A stretch of 64,000 nucleotides of DNA, from contig NZ_JARACP010000002.1 in NCBI RefSeq assembly GCF_028765545.1, forward strand, positions 306,429-370,428. The letters run 5' to 3'. Made by a program: the position numbers and the translations under genes. Position 1 is the first letter of the stretch. Each line of letters begins with the position of its first letter. Under the pieces are notes generated by a model, which saw only the letters and a program-made list of their open reading frames with translations, was not told where the DNA came from and searched no databases. The DNA is from Aliivibrio sp. S4MY1. Its GTDB lineage: Bacteria > Pseudomonadota > Gammaproteobacteria > Enterobacterales > Vibrionaceae. Positions 1-7,611 of this stretch are shown piece after piece.

Positions 1-308
1 TTACAGTGAATTAAGTCGACCTGATGGTGCTTAATTATCTCTTTTCCTTGTTGATAGAAATCGTGCCAGTTTAAGAAAGAGAAACGAGGGGCTTGCCATC
101 CAAGTAATAAAGTAAAGGGAGTTACATAACTCGCACTTAATTGCTTTTCAACCTGATCAACAAGGCGCTGGTGGTTACACCATAAAATACACTCATATTT
201 TTGGTGATTAATGCTTTTAATTAGATTAATTAAGCAGACTTCAGAACCACGGATCCAATCATCACCATAATGAACAAACAGTAAGGTTGTTTTTGTTGTA
301 TTTTCCAT
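1..308 (-). CDS. sypI: SypI glycosyltransferase, N-terminal part only
   Basis: Only the first 102 codons are present; the gene runs off the left edge. The ATG at 308 follows a good AGGAAGG ribosome site. The visible protein starts MENTTKTTLLFVHYGDDW and has the beta-alpha start expected of a GT-B glycosyltransferase (LLFVHYGD, then RGSEVCLINLI). In syp loci sypI follows sypH and encodes a glycosyltransferase for the symbiosis polysaccharide; that identity rests mainly on gene order. It is separated from sypH by 175 bases carrying its own sigma-54 promoter, so it probably starts a second transcription unit. Confidence 0.85.
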   Translation of the reverse strand, partial: MENTTKTTLLFVHYGDDWIRGSEVCLINLIKSINHQKYECILWCNHQRLVDQVEKQLSASYVTPFTLLLGWQAPRFSFLNWHDFYQQGKEIIKHHQVDLIHC

Positions 309-348
309 AGCACACCTTCCTCGCATTCTCTCTGATATAGGAGATAGA

Positions 349-363
349 GCAAGGGCAGTGCCA
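349..363 (-). promoter_or_regulatory. sigma-54 promoter of sypI
   Basis: On the minus strand the sequence reads TGGCACTGCCCTTGC, an exact match to the TGGCAC-N5-TTGC consensus for RpoN. Transcription would start about 12 bases downstream, near 337, leaving a short leader before the sypI ATG at 308. SypG, encoded just upstream, is the expected activator. Confidence 0.88.
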
Positions 364-424
364 GATTGTAATTGTTTTTATTTTATTGATCTTTAAAGGG
401 AATTGTTTGATGTGCAAACCAGTG

Positions 425-461
425 TTCTCAAATTGAGAATCTATTTATCAATTTGAGAAAA
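425..461. promoter_or_regulatory. Candidate SypG enhancer sites upstream of sypI
   Basis: TTCTCAAATTGAGAA (425-439) is a perfect palindrome, and a further half-site TTGAGAAA lies at about 454-461, read as TTCTCAAATTGA on the minus strand. They sit about 60 to 110 bases upstream of the sigma-54 promoter, a usual position for an enhancer-binding protein. They resemble the paired sites before sypA (11043-11076) but have TGA where those have TGC. Confidence 0.6.
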
Positions 462-483
462 GAGTTAAGAAAGAATTTGATAG

Positions 484-1512
484 CTATACGTCATATACTT
501 CTAATATTTGTGGTATGACAGCGTTGCTAGAAAATTGTAGTGCAATGGTTTGCTTGGCGGCGTGTTGGATTTCAACTTTATTAATTGGTGATAACTCAAA
601 CCAATGAGAGAGTGTTTTAGGTAAGTCTTCTGGCTCGACGATCCATCCATTCATTTCTGGCTGTATTAGTTTACTTATATTACCCACAGGGGTTGATATA
701 ACGGGTATGCCTCTGCCCATCGCCTCTAATGCCGTCATGGGTAGCCCCTCGTAGCGAGAGCAGATAATCAGTAAGCCAATATCATTCCAAATGGTGTCCA
801 TTGAACCTTGATGCCCATGAAAAATTACGTTGTTTGGAAGGTGTTTTGTCAGTTCTTGCTCCATCGGACCTGAACCATAAATATGAAAAGGGTAATCAGG
901 GTATTGTTTTGCTAATTCGATGAATCTATCGGGGGCTTTTTCATGGCTTAGACGTCCCACAAACGCAATTTGATTGCCTGATGATTGGTTGAGCCCTTCG
1001 GTATAAATAAAGTTATTTAATACAGTGGTTTGACTAGGTACTCGTTGGTTTATCAGTTCACTGACCGCAAAATTATGATGACTAAAGGGCGCACTCCATC
1101 TATCAATGGTGTCATATAAAGCCAGTTTTCCTTTGCCAATTTCACCAGCATGAAAGGTATTAATAAATCGTATTTTTTGATGAGATGTCAGTAAGGATAA
1201 GCGCAGTAATCGAGAATATATTGCGGCCTTGTAACCATGAGAATGAATAACACTAGGGCAATGATGTCGAGTGTAATCTAATAGATCACGTAATGTACCA
1301 TCTAAAAAACGATACGAAATATTCGCATTGTTTAATACTATGGTGAGTGGGTGAGTTTGTTCATATTTACAAAGAAAGATAACCCGTACAGAGCGTTGAA
1401 ATTGCTTTAACCCCTGTGCAAGTTGCAAGATGTGGGACTCAATCCCCCCCACACCTCGGCTATCTAGAAGTAACCAGATTTCGTCTTTTTGATTATGAGT
1501 CTGGCTCTTCAT
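484..1512 (-). CDS. sypH: SypH glycosyltransferase (GT4-like)
   Basis: This 342-residue protein is a GT-B fold glycosyltransferase of the GT4 type. An N-terminal half carries the GGIESH glycine loop (about residue 22), and a C-terminal nucleotide-sugar half has SRYEGLPMTALEAMG (about residues 252-266), the E-x7-E signature. It probably adds a sugar to the lipid-linked syp repeat unit at the inner face of the cytoplasmic membrane. The ATG at 1512 lies inside the end of sypG (20-base overlap) and is preceded by GGGAAG, so it is translationally tied to sypG. The acceptor and donor sugars cannot be read from sequence. Confidence 0.9.
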   Translation of the reverse strand: MKSQTHNQKDEIWLLLDSRGVGGIESHILQLAQGLKQFQRSVRVIFLCKYEQTHPLTIVLNNANISYRFLDGTLRDLLDYTRHHCPSVIHSHGYKAAIYSRLLRLSLLTSHQKIRFINTFHAGEIGKGKLALYDTIDRWSAPFSHHNFAVSELINQRVPSQTTVLNNFIYTEGLNQSSGNQIAFVGRLSHEKAPDRFIELAKQYPDYPFHIYGSGPMEQELTKHLPNNVIFHGHQGSMDTIWNDIGLLIICSRYEGLPMTALEAMGRGIPVISTPVGNISKLIQPEMNGWIVEPEDLPKTLSHWFELSPINKVEIQHAAKQTIALQFSSNAVIPQILEVYDV

Positions 1513-2977
1513 AAGCTTCCCACGCTTGTTTTTTTCGATATAAAGTCGATGGACTTAGTTCAAGTAATACTGCGGCGTTAAGGACATTACCATCACAATG
1601 GTCAATTGCATTTTGAATGACTTCTCTTTCTATATCAGCCATTGGGCGAATTGAATTGGTATTCATCGTGTCATGTTGCATAGAACTAGGAGTATCAACA
1701 GAATCAAATGGTTGAGTATTTACCGTTTGCTCTGGAACCCGTTGAGGCTGTGTTGTTACTGGTTGCGGAATGCTTGTTAACTGAGGTTTAGCTGACGGTT
1801 TTGTGCTTGGTTGATTCAGTGGTGGTGGAAGGTGCTCTATCATTACATGGGTTTCATTATGCAGAACCACGATATTACGGATAATATTTTGTAATTGACG
1901 AACATTACCAGGCCATGGGTAATTGCAAAGCATCAGTTCTACATCTCGTTTTATGGCTGTAAATTTTTTCTTATCTTCTTTGGCGTATTTTTTTAAGAAG
2001 AAAGTGGCAATGTCAATGATGTCTGTTCCACGCTCACGCAGTGGGGGCATTTGAATTGGAACAACATGAACACGGTAGTATAAATCTTCTCTAAACCGTC
2101 CTTCGTTTACCTCGGTTAATGGGTCTCGGTTAGTTGCACAAATGATGCGTAAATCGGTACTGAGTTCTTTGCTTCCACCTAGTGGGGTGAATCGACCGGT
2201 TTGTAAAAAACGCAGTAATTTTTTCTGCATTTCTAATTCCATTTCACAGAGCTCATCTAAAAAGAGTGTTCCCCCATTGGCAAGCATGGCGGCTCCTTTT
2301 CGATCGGTTGTTGCGCCAGTAAATGCTCCTTTAACATGACCGAAGATTTCACTTTCCATCAGATCACGAGGAATAGCACCACAGTTAATGGCAACAAAAG
2401 GCTTATCATGACGCTGACTCTGATAATGAATAGCTTCAGCACAAACTTCTTTACCTGTGCCACTTTCGCCATAAATAAAAACGCTGGCAGTGGTTGGGGC
2501 AACGGCATCAATGATTTTATAGACAGCTTGCATTGGAAGACTTGAGCCAATAAACCCTTGGTATTTTTTACGATTAAAGGTGTTTTGTAAATCTTCCACC
2601 AAACCTTCTAATTTAGCGCGTTTAAGATGGTTTCTAATGGAGGTTTTTAGTCGGTCGGCTTGAATCGGTTTTTCTATAAAATCATCTGCGCCACTTTGCA
2701 ATAAATTCACAGCAATATTAATGGTGCCGTGAGCTGTTGCGACGATAACAGCGGTAGGTAATTGATTTTCTTTCATCCATGCAAGTACATCTTGCCCTGA
2801 CATATCCGGCAATTTTAGATCAAGAATCACCAGTTGTGGTGGATTCTTTTTCATAAACTTGATGGCTTCTCCTCCTGTAGTGACGTGAAAGAAGTCATAA
2901 GGTTCATCTTTCACGTACTGTTTATAGAGAATAGCCAGAGACGTTGAATCTTCAACTAATAGTACTTTTTGTAGCAT
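1493..2977 (-). CDS. sypG: SypG, sigma-54-dependent response regulator
   Basis: SypG is the direct transcriptional activator of the syp operons. A receiver domain (1-120) has the phosphoacceptor Asp53 in LVILDLKLPD. A central AAA+ domain (about 140-370) carries Walker A GESGTGKE and the sigma-54 contact loop GAFTGAT. A Q/P-rich linker leads to a C-terminal Fis-type helix-turn-helix (about 450-490). I start at 2977 rather than 2986: AGGA is spaced 8 bases from that ATG, and this numbering puts the acceptor at Asp53, as described for SypG. It is phosphorylated by the SypF relay and should act on the -24/-12 promoters at 349-363 and 10959-10973. Confidence 0.95.
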   Translation of the reverse strand: MLQKVLLVEDSTSLAILYKQYVKDEPYDFFHVTTGGEAIKFMKKNPPQLVILDLKLPDMSGQDVLAWMKENQLPTAVIVATAHGTINIAVNLLQSGADDFIEKPIQADRLKTSIRNHLKRAKLEGLVEDLQNTFNRKKYQGFIGSSLPMQAVYKIIDAVAPTTASVFIYGESGTGKEVCAEAIHYQSQRHDKPFVAINCGAIPRDLMESEIFGHVKGAFTGATTDRKGAAMLANGGTLFLDELCEMELEMQKKLLRFLQTGRFTPLGGSKELSTDLRIICATNRDPLTEVNEGRFREDLYYRVHVVPIQMPPLRERGTDIIDIATFFLKKYAKEDKKKFTAIKRDVELMLCNYPWPGNVRQLQNIIRNIVVLHNETHVMIEHLPPPLNQPSTKPSAKPQLTSIPQPVTTQPQRVPEQTVNTQPFDSVDTPSSMQHDTMNTNSIRPMADIEREVIQNAIDHCDGNVLNAAVLLELSPSTLYRKKQAWEAYEEPDS

Positions 2978-3047
2978 AAGCAACATCCTGTTTTACCTAG
3001 CAATTTTGTAACAGTTATATTTATTACATTGTACTGTTATCTTAATT

Positions 3048-5315
3048 TTATTTTGTGAAGCCTTGCGCGTTTCGTTCTTCCAGTGCTAAAAACGATTTCA
3101 TTGCAATATTTGGCAATAATTCTGATTTTTCAAAGGCTTCATCAAACTGTTGTTGTATACAATGTAGCTCAATTTCACGAGCAATTGCAGATAAAGCAAT
3201 GTTTCCGAGAGTTAGCGCACTACTTCCTAGAGTGTGAGTTTCAAATTCAAGCGCATAAAGGTCTTTTTCTTTTCCTGCTTTGCTTATAGTATCTACTCGA
3301 ACTTTTGATTCAATAATATAAAATTCAATCAATTCAGGCATGACACTCGCATCAGTATCCCGAATAATTTGTTGAATGATCTCTTCATCGATGTATTGTG
3401 GCTCTTGATTATCGACTATATTTTCTTTATTTTGCACAGGTGATCCTTTTTCTGTTGAATCATGTTTAGGGCGTGATAAGTAGTGATTGATGCACTCTAA
3501 TAGTTTGGTTCTATTAAATGGTTTTGACAAATAATTTGTCATTCCAGCATCAATAAATCGTTCTTTATCCCCAGAAAGTGCGTGAGCTGTTAAAGCAATG
3601 ATAGGCATTTTTTTGTGTATTTTCGAGAGTGATCTGATATTTTTTGTGGCGGTTATTCCATCCATCCCTGGCATAGAAATATCCATAAATATCAAGTCAT
3701 AGGTTTTTTCTTGGTTCATAGAGATCGCCTCTTTCCCATTATTTGCTATATCGATCTCGTATCCAGCATAATTTAATGTATTTTTTATAACAATTTGGTT
3801 GGCATGGTTATCTTCCACAACAAGGATCTGAGTTTGTTTTTTTGTGCTTTTAGGGATCAAGGTATGTGGTAGTTGTTTATGCGTTTGTATTATTTCTATT
3901 TCTTCTGCTGTTGAGAGATCAAGCATAAGTTGGAATGTAAACTCACTGCCTTTTTGATGTTCACTTTTTACCTTGATATCACCATCCATCAAGTTAACGA
4001 GTCGCTTGGTTATGGCTAAGCCTAATCCTGACCCTTCGTGAAAACGAGCAAAGCTATTGTCTGCCATGGTGAATTCTTCAAATAGATATTCTAACTGTTC
4101 TGCTTTAATACCTACGCCTGAGTCTTTAACGGTACAAGTGAGTTGAAGTCGGTCATTTATAGGGTGGACATCAACCGTAACAAGAATGAAGCCACTGTCG
4201 GTAAATTTTAAGCTATTTCCAACGAGATTAAGTATTATTTGACGTAAGCGATTTATATCACCGCTCACATATTCAGGGACACTATCAGATAATGATAACG
4301 ACAGTTGCAGCTGTTTTTTATCTGCTTGGGTTTGAAAACTATGTAGAGCTTGCTGCAAACATTCATGGATATTGAAGGCATTATTGTTCAAATAAAAGGT
4401 GTTCGCTTCCATTCGAGAAAAGTCTAAAATATCATTAATTATCGATAAAAGAAGTTCACTAGAGTCGGTGGCAGTTTCAACCAGTTCTTGCTGGTTTGGC
4501 TTTAGCTTACTTTCTTTTAAAATGGCAAGTATACCGAGTACTGAGTTCATTGGTGTTCGGATCTCATGACTCATTGATGCTAAGAAGCGACTTTTACTTT
4601 CATTGGCTGTTTCAGCTTCTTGTCTTGCTTTTTGTAAGTCATCGTAACCTTGTTCAAGATTGTAAGACATAGAATTAAAGGCTTGAGCTATTTCTTCTAA
4701 GTCACTGCTTGACCTAATATCGACCTGTGTTCCTGGACCTTTATCTTTTACCGTATTTACGGCAGTTTTTAGTTTTTGTAGATTACGAGTCAGCAGATTA
4801 CCAAGTAAAAAAGAGAGACCAATAACGAAGATTAGCTCAATAGATGCAATCGTATATATCCATGATTTTGCTCTCATTAAAAAAGTATTCATGCCATGAG
4901 TACCAAAACCTATTTCAACCGTACCTAAAGGGGTATCAGCATTTTTGATGATAGTTTGAATATCATAGCTACCGTCTGATGCATTATGCAAAATAGGGCT
5001 GTTGGGGTTTGGGATCTCATGCAACTTAGGCCCTCCTTCTGTAATAAGTGTTCCGTTCGCATTGTAAATTTTCACATAGCAGATTTTACCAAGAGCGATA
5101 AGGTCGTTCATTAATGTTGTAATCGCTTGTTTATCATTGGTTAGCAGTGGTGTTTGAATTGCAGTTGTGAACATATGCAGAGTGGCAGATGATCGGGTAA
5201 GTAATTGTTGCTCACTAGAATCAGAGAGAAATTTGATAGAGCTCAAGACTAAAACCAGCAACATAAGGCTCTGGATAATCGTAATACTAATGATGGTTTT
5301 AAGTCTGAATGTCAT
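3048..5315 (-). CDS. sypF: SypF hybrid sensor kinase
   Basis: This 755-residue inner-membrane kinase feeds phosphate to SypG, and in the literature also to SypE. Order: TM1 (about 8-30), a periplasmic sensor of about 130 residues, TM2 (about 155-178), HAMP, HisKA with His250 (SMSHEIRTPMN), HATPase with GSGLGLAI, a receiver with Asp545 (FMDISMPG), and a C-terminal Hpt with His694 (ETHTLGSSA). It therefore holds a complete H-D-H phosphorelay. The ATG at 5315 has a strong AAGGAG site. A 47-base gap separates it from sypE upstream. The Hpt domain is reported to be the essential part for biofilm control. Confidence 0.95.
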   Translation of the reverse strand: MTFRLKTIISITIIQSLMLLVLVLSSIKFLSDSSEQQLLTRSSATLHMFTTAIQTPLLTNDKQAITTLMNDLIALGKICYVKIYNANGTLITEGGPKLHEIPNPNSPILHNASDGSYDIQTIIKNADTPLGTVEIGFGTHGMNTFLMRAKSWIYTIASIELIFVIGLSFLLGNLLTRNLQKLKTAVNTVKDKGPGTQVDIRSSSDLEEIAQAFNSMSYNLEQGYDDLQKARQEAETANESKSRFLASMSHEIRTPMNSVLGILAILKESKLKPNQQELVETATDSSELLLSIINDILDFSRMEANTFYLNNNAFNIHECLQQALHSFQTQADKKQLQLSLSLSDSVPEYVSGDINRLRQIILNLVGNSLKFTDSGFILVTVDVHPINDRLQLTCTVKDSGVGIKAEQLEYLFEEFTMADNSFARFHEGSGLGLAITKRLVNLMDGDIKVKSEHQKGSEFTFQLMLDLSTAEEIEIIQTHKQLPHTLIPKSTKKQTQILVVEDNHANQIVIKNTLNYAGYEIDIANNGKEAISMNQEKTYDLIFMDISMPGMDGITATKNIRSLSKIHKKMPIIALTAHALSGDKERFIDAGMTNYLSKPFNRTKLLECINHYLSRPKHDSTEKGSPVQNKENIVDNQEPQYIDEEIIQQIIRDTDASVMPELIEFYIIESKVRVDTISKAGKEKDLYALEFETHTLGSSALTLGNIALSAIAREIELHCIQQQFDEAFEKSELLPNIAMKSFLALEERNAQGFTK

Positions 5316-5362
5316 AATAAGCTCCTTTGGGTATTACGTGTTTACAATGAGCACATACCAAA

Positions 5363-6901
5363 TTATTGCTTTTCAATGATAAGTAATAAAGCGTCATCGT
5401 TGGGGGGGGTACCTGCCAGTGAATCGAAAGTCTGCATGATGGTTTCAATAGCGGCCTCTAAAGGTAAATTAATCGTATTTATAAGCTGTTCTTTAATCGC
5501 TTTTTCTAGTGTTTCACGCTCTGATACTGAGTTACCTGATTCAAATAACCCATCGGTAAATAGAGCAAGCCGTTCCCCTTTTTGTAGGGTCACTTTTGTT
5601 TCTTTGTATTGGGTATGAGGCAATAAACCAAGCAAGGTCCCTTCGGTTGATATTGTGATTAGGCTAGCTTGAGATGTTGGGTCTGATTTTTTAATATGAA
5701 GTGGAGCAGGGTGCCCAGCACTGCTTATTTTCACGATGGATTCGTTAGTTAAACTGACACAACAACTGGTCAACATAGTTTGAGATAACAGTTGATCGTT
5801 AAAGGCGTTATCTGACAACATTGAGAGTAATTGAGCTGGTTGAGTTCGTTTGGTGCTTTGCATTAAACCTCGAATATAACCGGCATAAGCGTAAGCAAAA
5901 AATTTAGCACTTTCATCATGGCCCATGACATCGGCCAGCAGCAATTGAGTGGTGTTTTCGTCGCTCATTGATAATACAAAATCGCCACCACCATGGCCTG
6001 TATTTCTTTGTCTTATTGCTAGGTCCCAGTAGGACGAATTAAGCGTTACTTGCGGTAATAACGTGTGTGTTATTTTTTGATTTACTTGCTGTGAAAGTGA
6101 ACGATACACTTGGTTAAATCGAGCAAGTACTCGTGATATTGATCGGACTAAGGTTTCTTTTTTAATCGGTTTTTCTAGATAATCATCAATACCAAGTTCA
6201 GCAGCGTCCATTAAAGTATTGTTATCTTGTAAGCGAGATAAAAAGATGAAGGGAATAGAAAAGGCATTTTCTGATTCTAAGCGTTGTCTTAACTCTAATC
6301 CACCCATTTTTGGCATTTGAATGTCTGAAATTATCAAATCAACTGTTTCATTTTTGAGGAAGTTTAGGGCTTCTTCCCCATTAGCTTTAATAACGACATG
6401 AAACTGATCGCGCAGGTAAACCTGATATAATGAGCTTTGGATGGCATCATCTTCTACGATAAGAAGGCGAGGTCGTCTTTGCTCTCCTTCGCGAGTCCAT
6501 CTCATGGTAAATACATTTTCTTTTTTAGTGCTGTAGTAACTAATATTATCTGTTTGGCTTTGAATGATATCAATGCCACGATCATTGCATTTTAATGAAA
6601 ACTCCCCAATGTCATTCTGTTTTTCTTTTAAGGTTGGGTCCCAAGGTTCGCCATCATCTTTGACACTCAGGTGCCAATGAGTTTTGGCTTTTTTTAAGGC
6701 GACAGTGAGGTATAGACTTGGTTTATCAGGATGAAGCACAAGGTTAGTACTCCACTCAGAAAAACAAAGTAAGCATTGGTGTTTGAATGTTTGTTGTAGA
6801 TCTAATTGATCAAGTATTTTAGACAGCGATTGACGCAGCACTCTAACTGACTCTAGTGAGGTTGGTTGGGTATTTTCAAAAAGTAGAATAGCGTCAGTCA
6901 T
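5363..6901 (-). CDS. sypE: SypE, bifunctional kinase/phosphatase regulator of SypA
   Basis: SypE is a 512-residue cytoplasmic switch with three modules: an RsbW-like HATPase serine-kinase domain (about 1-135), a central receiver (about 147-265, acceptor in LIISDIQMPK), and a C-terminal PP2C/SpoIIE phosphatase (about 300-510) with the metal-binding aspartates in GGDFVL and LADVMGHDES. In V. fischeri it phosphorylates or dephosphorylates the STAS protein SypA on a serine, so it can either block or allow biofilm. It starts 2 bases after the sypD stop. No strong Shine-Dalgarno is visible, which suggests coupling to sypD translation. Confidence 0.95.
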   Translation of the reverse strand: MTDAILLFENTQPTSLESVRVLRQSLSKILDQLDLQQTFKHQCLLCFSEWSTNLVLHPDKPSLYLTVALKKAKTHWHLSVKDDGEPWDPTLKEKQNDIGEFSLKCNDRGIDIIQSQTDNISYYSTKKENVFTMRWTREGEQRRPRLLIVEDDAIQSSLYQVYLRDQFHVVIKANGEEALNFLKNETVDLIISDIQMPKMGGLELRQRLESENAFSIPFIFLSRLQDNNTLMDAAELGIDDYLEKPIKKETLVRSISRVLARFNQVYRSLSQQVNQKITHTLLPQVTLNSSYWDLAIRQRNTGHGGGDFVLSMSDENTTQLLLADVMGHDESAKFFAYAYAGYIRGLMQSTKRTQPAQLLSMLSDNAFNDQLLSQTMLTSCCVSLTNESIVKISSAGHPAPLHIKKSDPTSQASLITISTEGTLLGLLPHTQYKETKVTLQKGERLALFTDGLFESGNSVSERETLEKAIKEQLINTINLPLEAAIETIMQTFDSLAGTPPNDDALLLIIEKQ

Positions 6902-6903
6902 AA

Positions 6904-7611
6904 TTACACCACTGTAGATAAGAATCGATTATTTTGAATAAAAGCGATTAGCTTGTTGGTTATTGCATTTGGAAGAAAGTGTAGCCGCTCAATTTCTCTG
7001 CAAATTTCATTTTTTAATCGAGGTTGGTATTTATCATTAAAAACGTGACCGATGAGGTTCGCATGATGATTCTCTAATGATTTTAATGCTTCTTTTAATT
7101 CGGTCTGTAATGTTTGGCCTGATAACACCACCATGATGGTGCCATCACAGCAACCTGCAATACTTTGTGCAGGTATGTTATTGGCATTTAATTGAGAGAG
7201 AGCAGAGCTGTCGATGATGATTTTATCGAACTCTTCACGCCATTTTTTTATTTGTTCACTTAATTTTTTTGGCTGACGTAACTCAACTATTTGTGCTTTG
7301 TTTTGTGGCACAGGAACGCCAAGAATGACTTGAGAATTATGCTCGATATAATTTAAACAATGTGATCTATCCGTCTCACTATTATTAATTGTATTCTCTA
7401 AAGATAAGGCGGTTAAACTCGGGTTTTGTAAGTTTAAATCAACTAAAAGTGTACGATAACCTGCAAGTAAGTGCCTTTCAGTTAAGGCTTGAGCAAGAGA
7501 GCTTACCCCCTCGCCAGGGTTCGTTGAAGTGATGCACAGTGAGTGGCATTCGTGCTTTTCTAATTGTAAAAACACCTGCTCTATTTCCATATGGCACGAA
7601 GGAATTCTCAT
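6904..7611 (-). CDS. sypD: SypD, CpsD/CapB-type P-loop ATPase of polysaccharide export
   Basis: This 235-residue cytoplasmic protein matches the BY-kinase (CpsD/CapB) fold used with Wza/Wzc-type exporters. The P-loop region is NPGEGVSSLAQAL (about 30-42), Walker A' is TLLVDLNLQNP (about 55-65), and Walker B is KIIIDSSAL. Two oddities stand out: the usual Walker A lysine is replaced by valine (GEGVSS), and the C-terminus has no tyrosine cluster. It may therefore work as an assembly ATPase or a pseudo-kinase rather than a standard tyrosine kinase. Its ATG overlaps the sypC stop by one base and is preceded by AGGAG. Confidence 0.88.
   Translation of the reverse strand: MRIPSCHMEIEQVFLQLEKHECHSLCITSTNPGEGVSSLAQALTERHLLAGYRTLLVDLNLQNPSLTALSLENTINNSETDRSHCLNYIEHNSQVILGVPVPQNKAQIVELRQPKKLSEQIKKWREEFDKIIIDSSALSQLNANNIPAQSIAGCCDGTIMVVLSGQTLQTELKEALKSLENHHANLIGHVFNDKYQPRLKNEICREIERLHFLPNAITNKLIAFIQNNRFLSTVV

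Noticed and set aside
6904..7611. ParA/MinD partition protein
   Set aside because: The fold is related, but its position between sypC and sypE and the exporter context fit the CpsD/CapB group.
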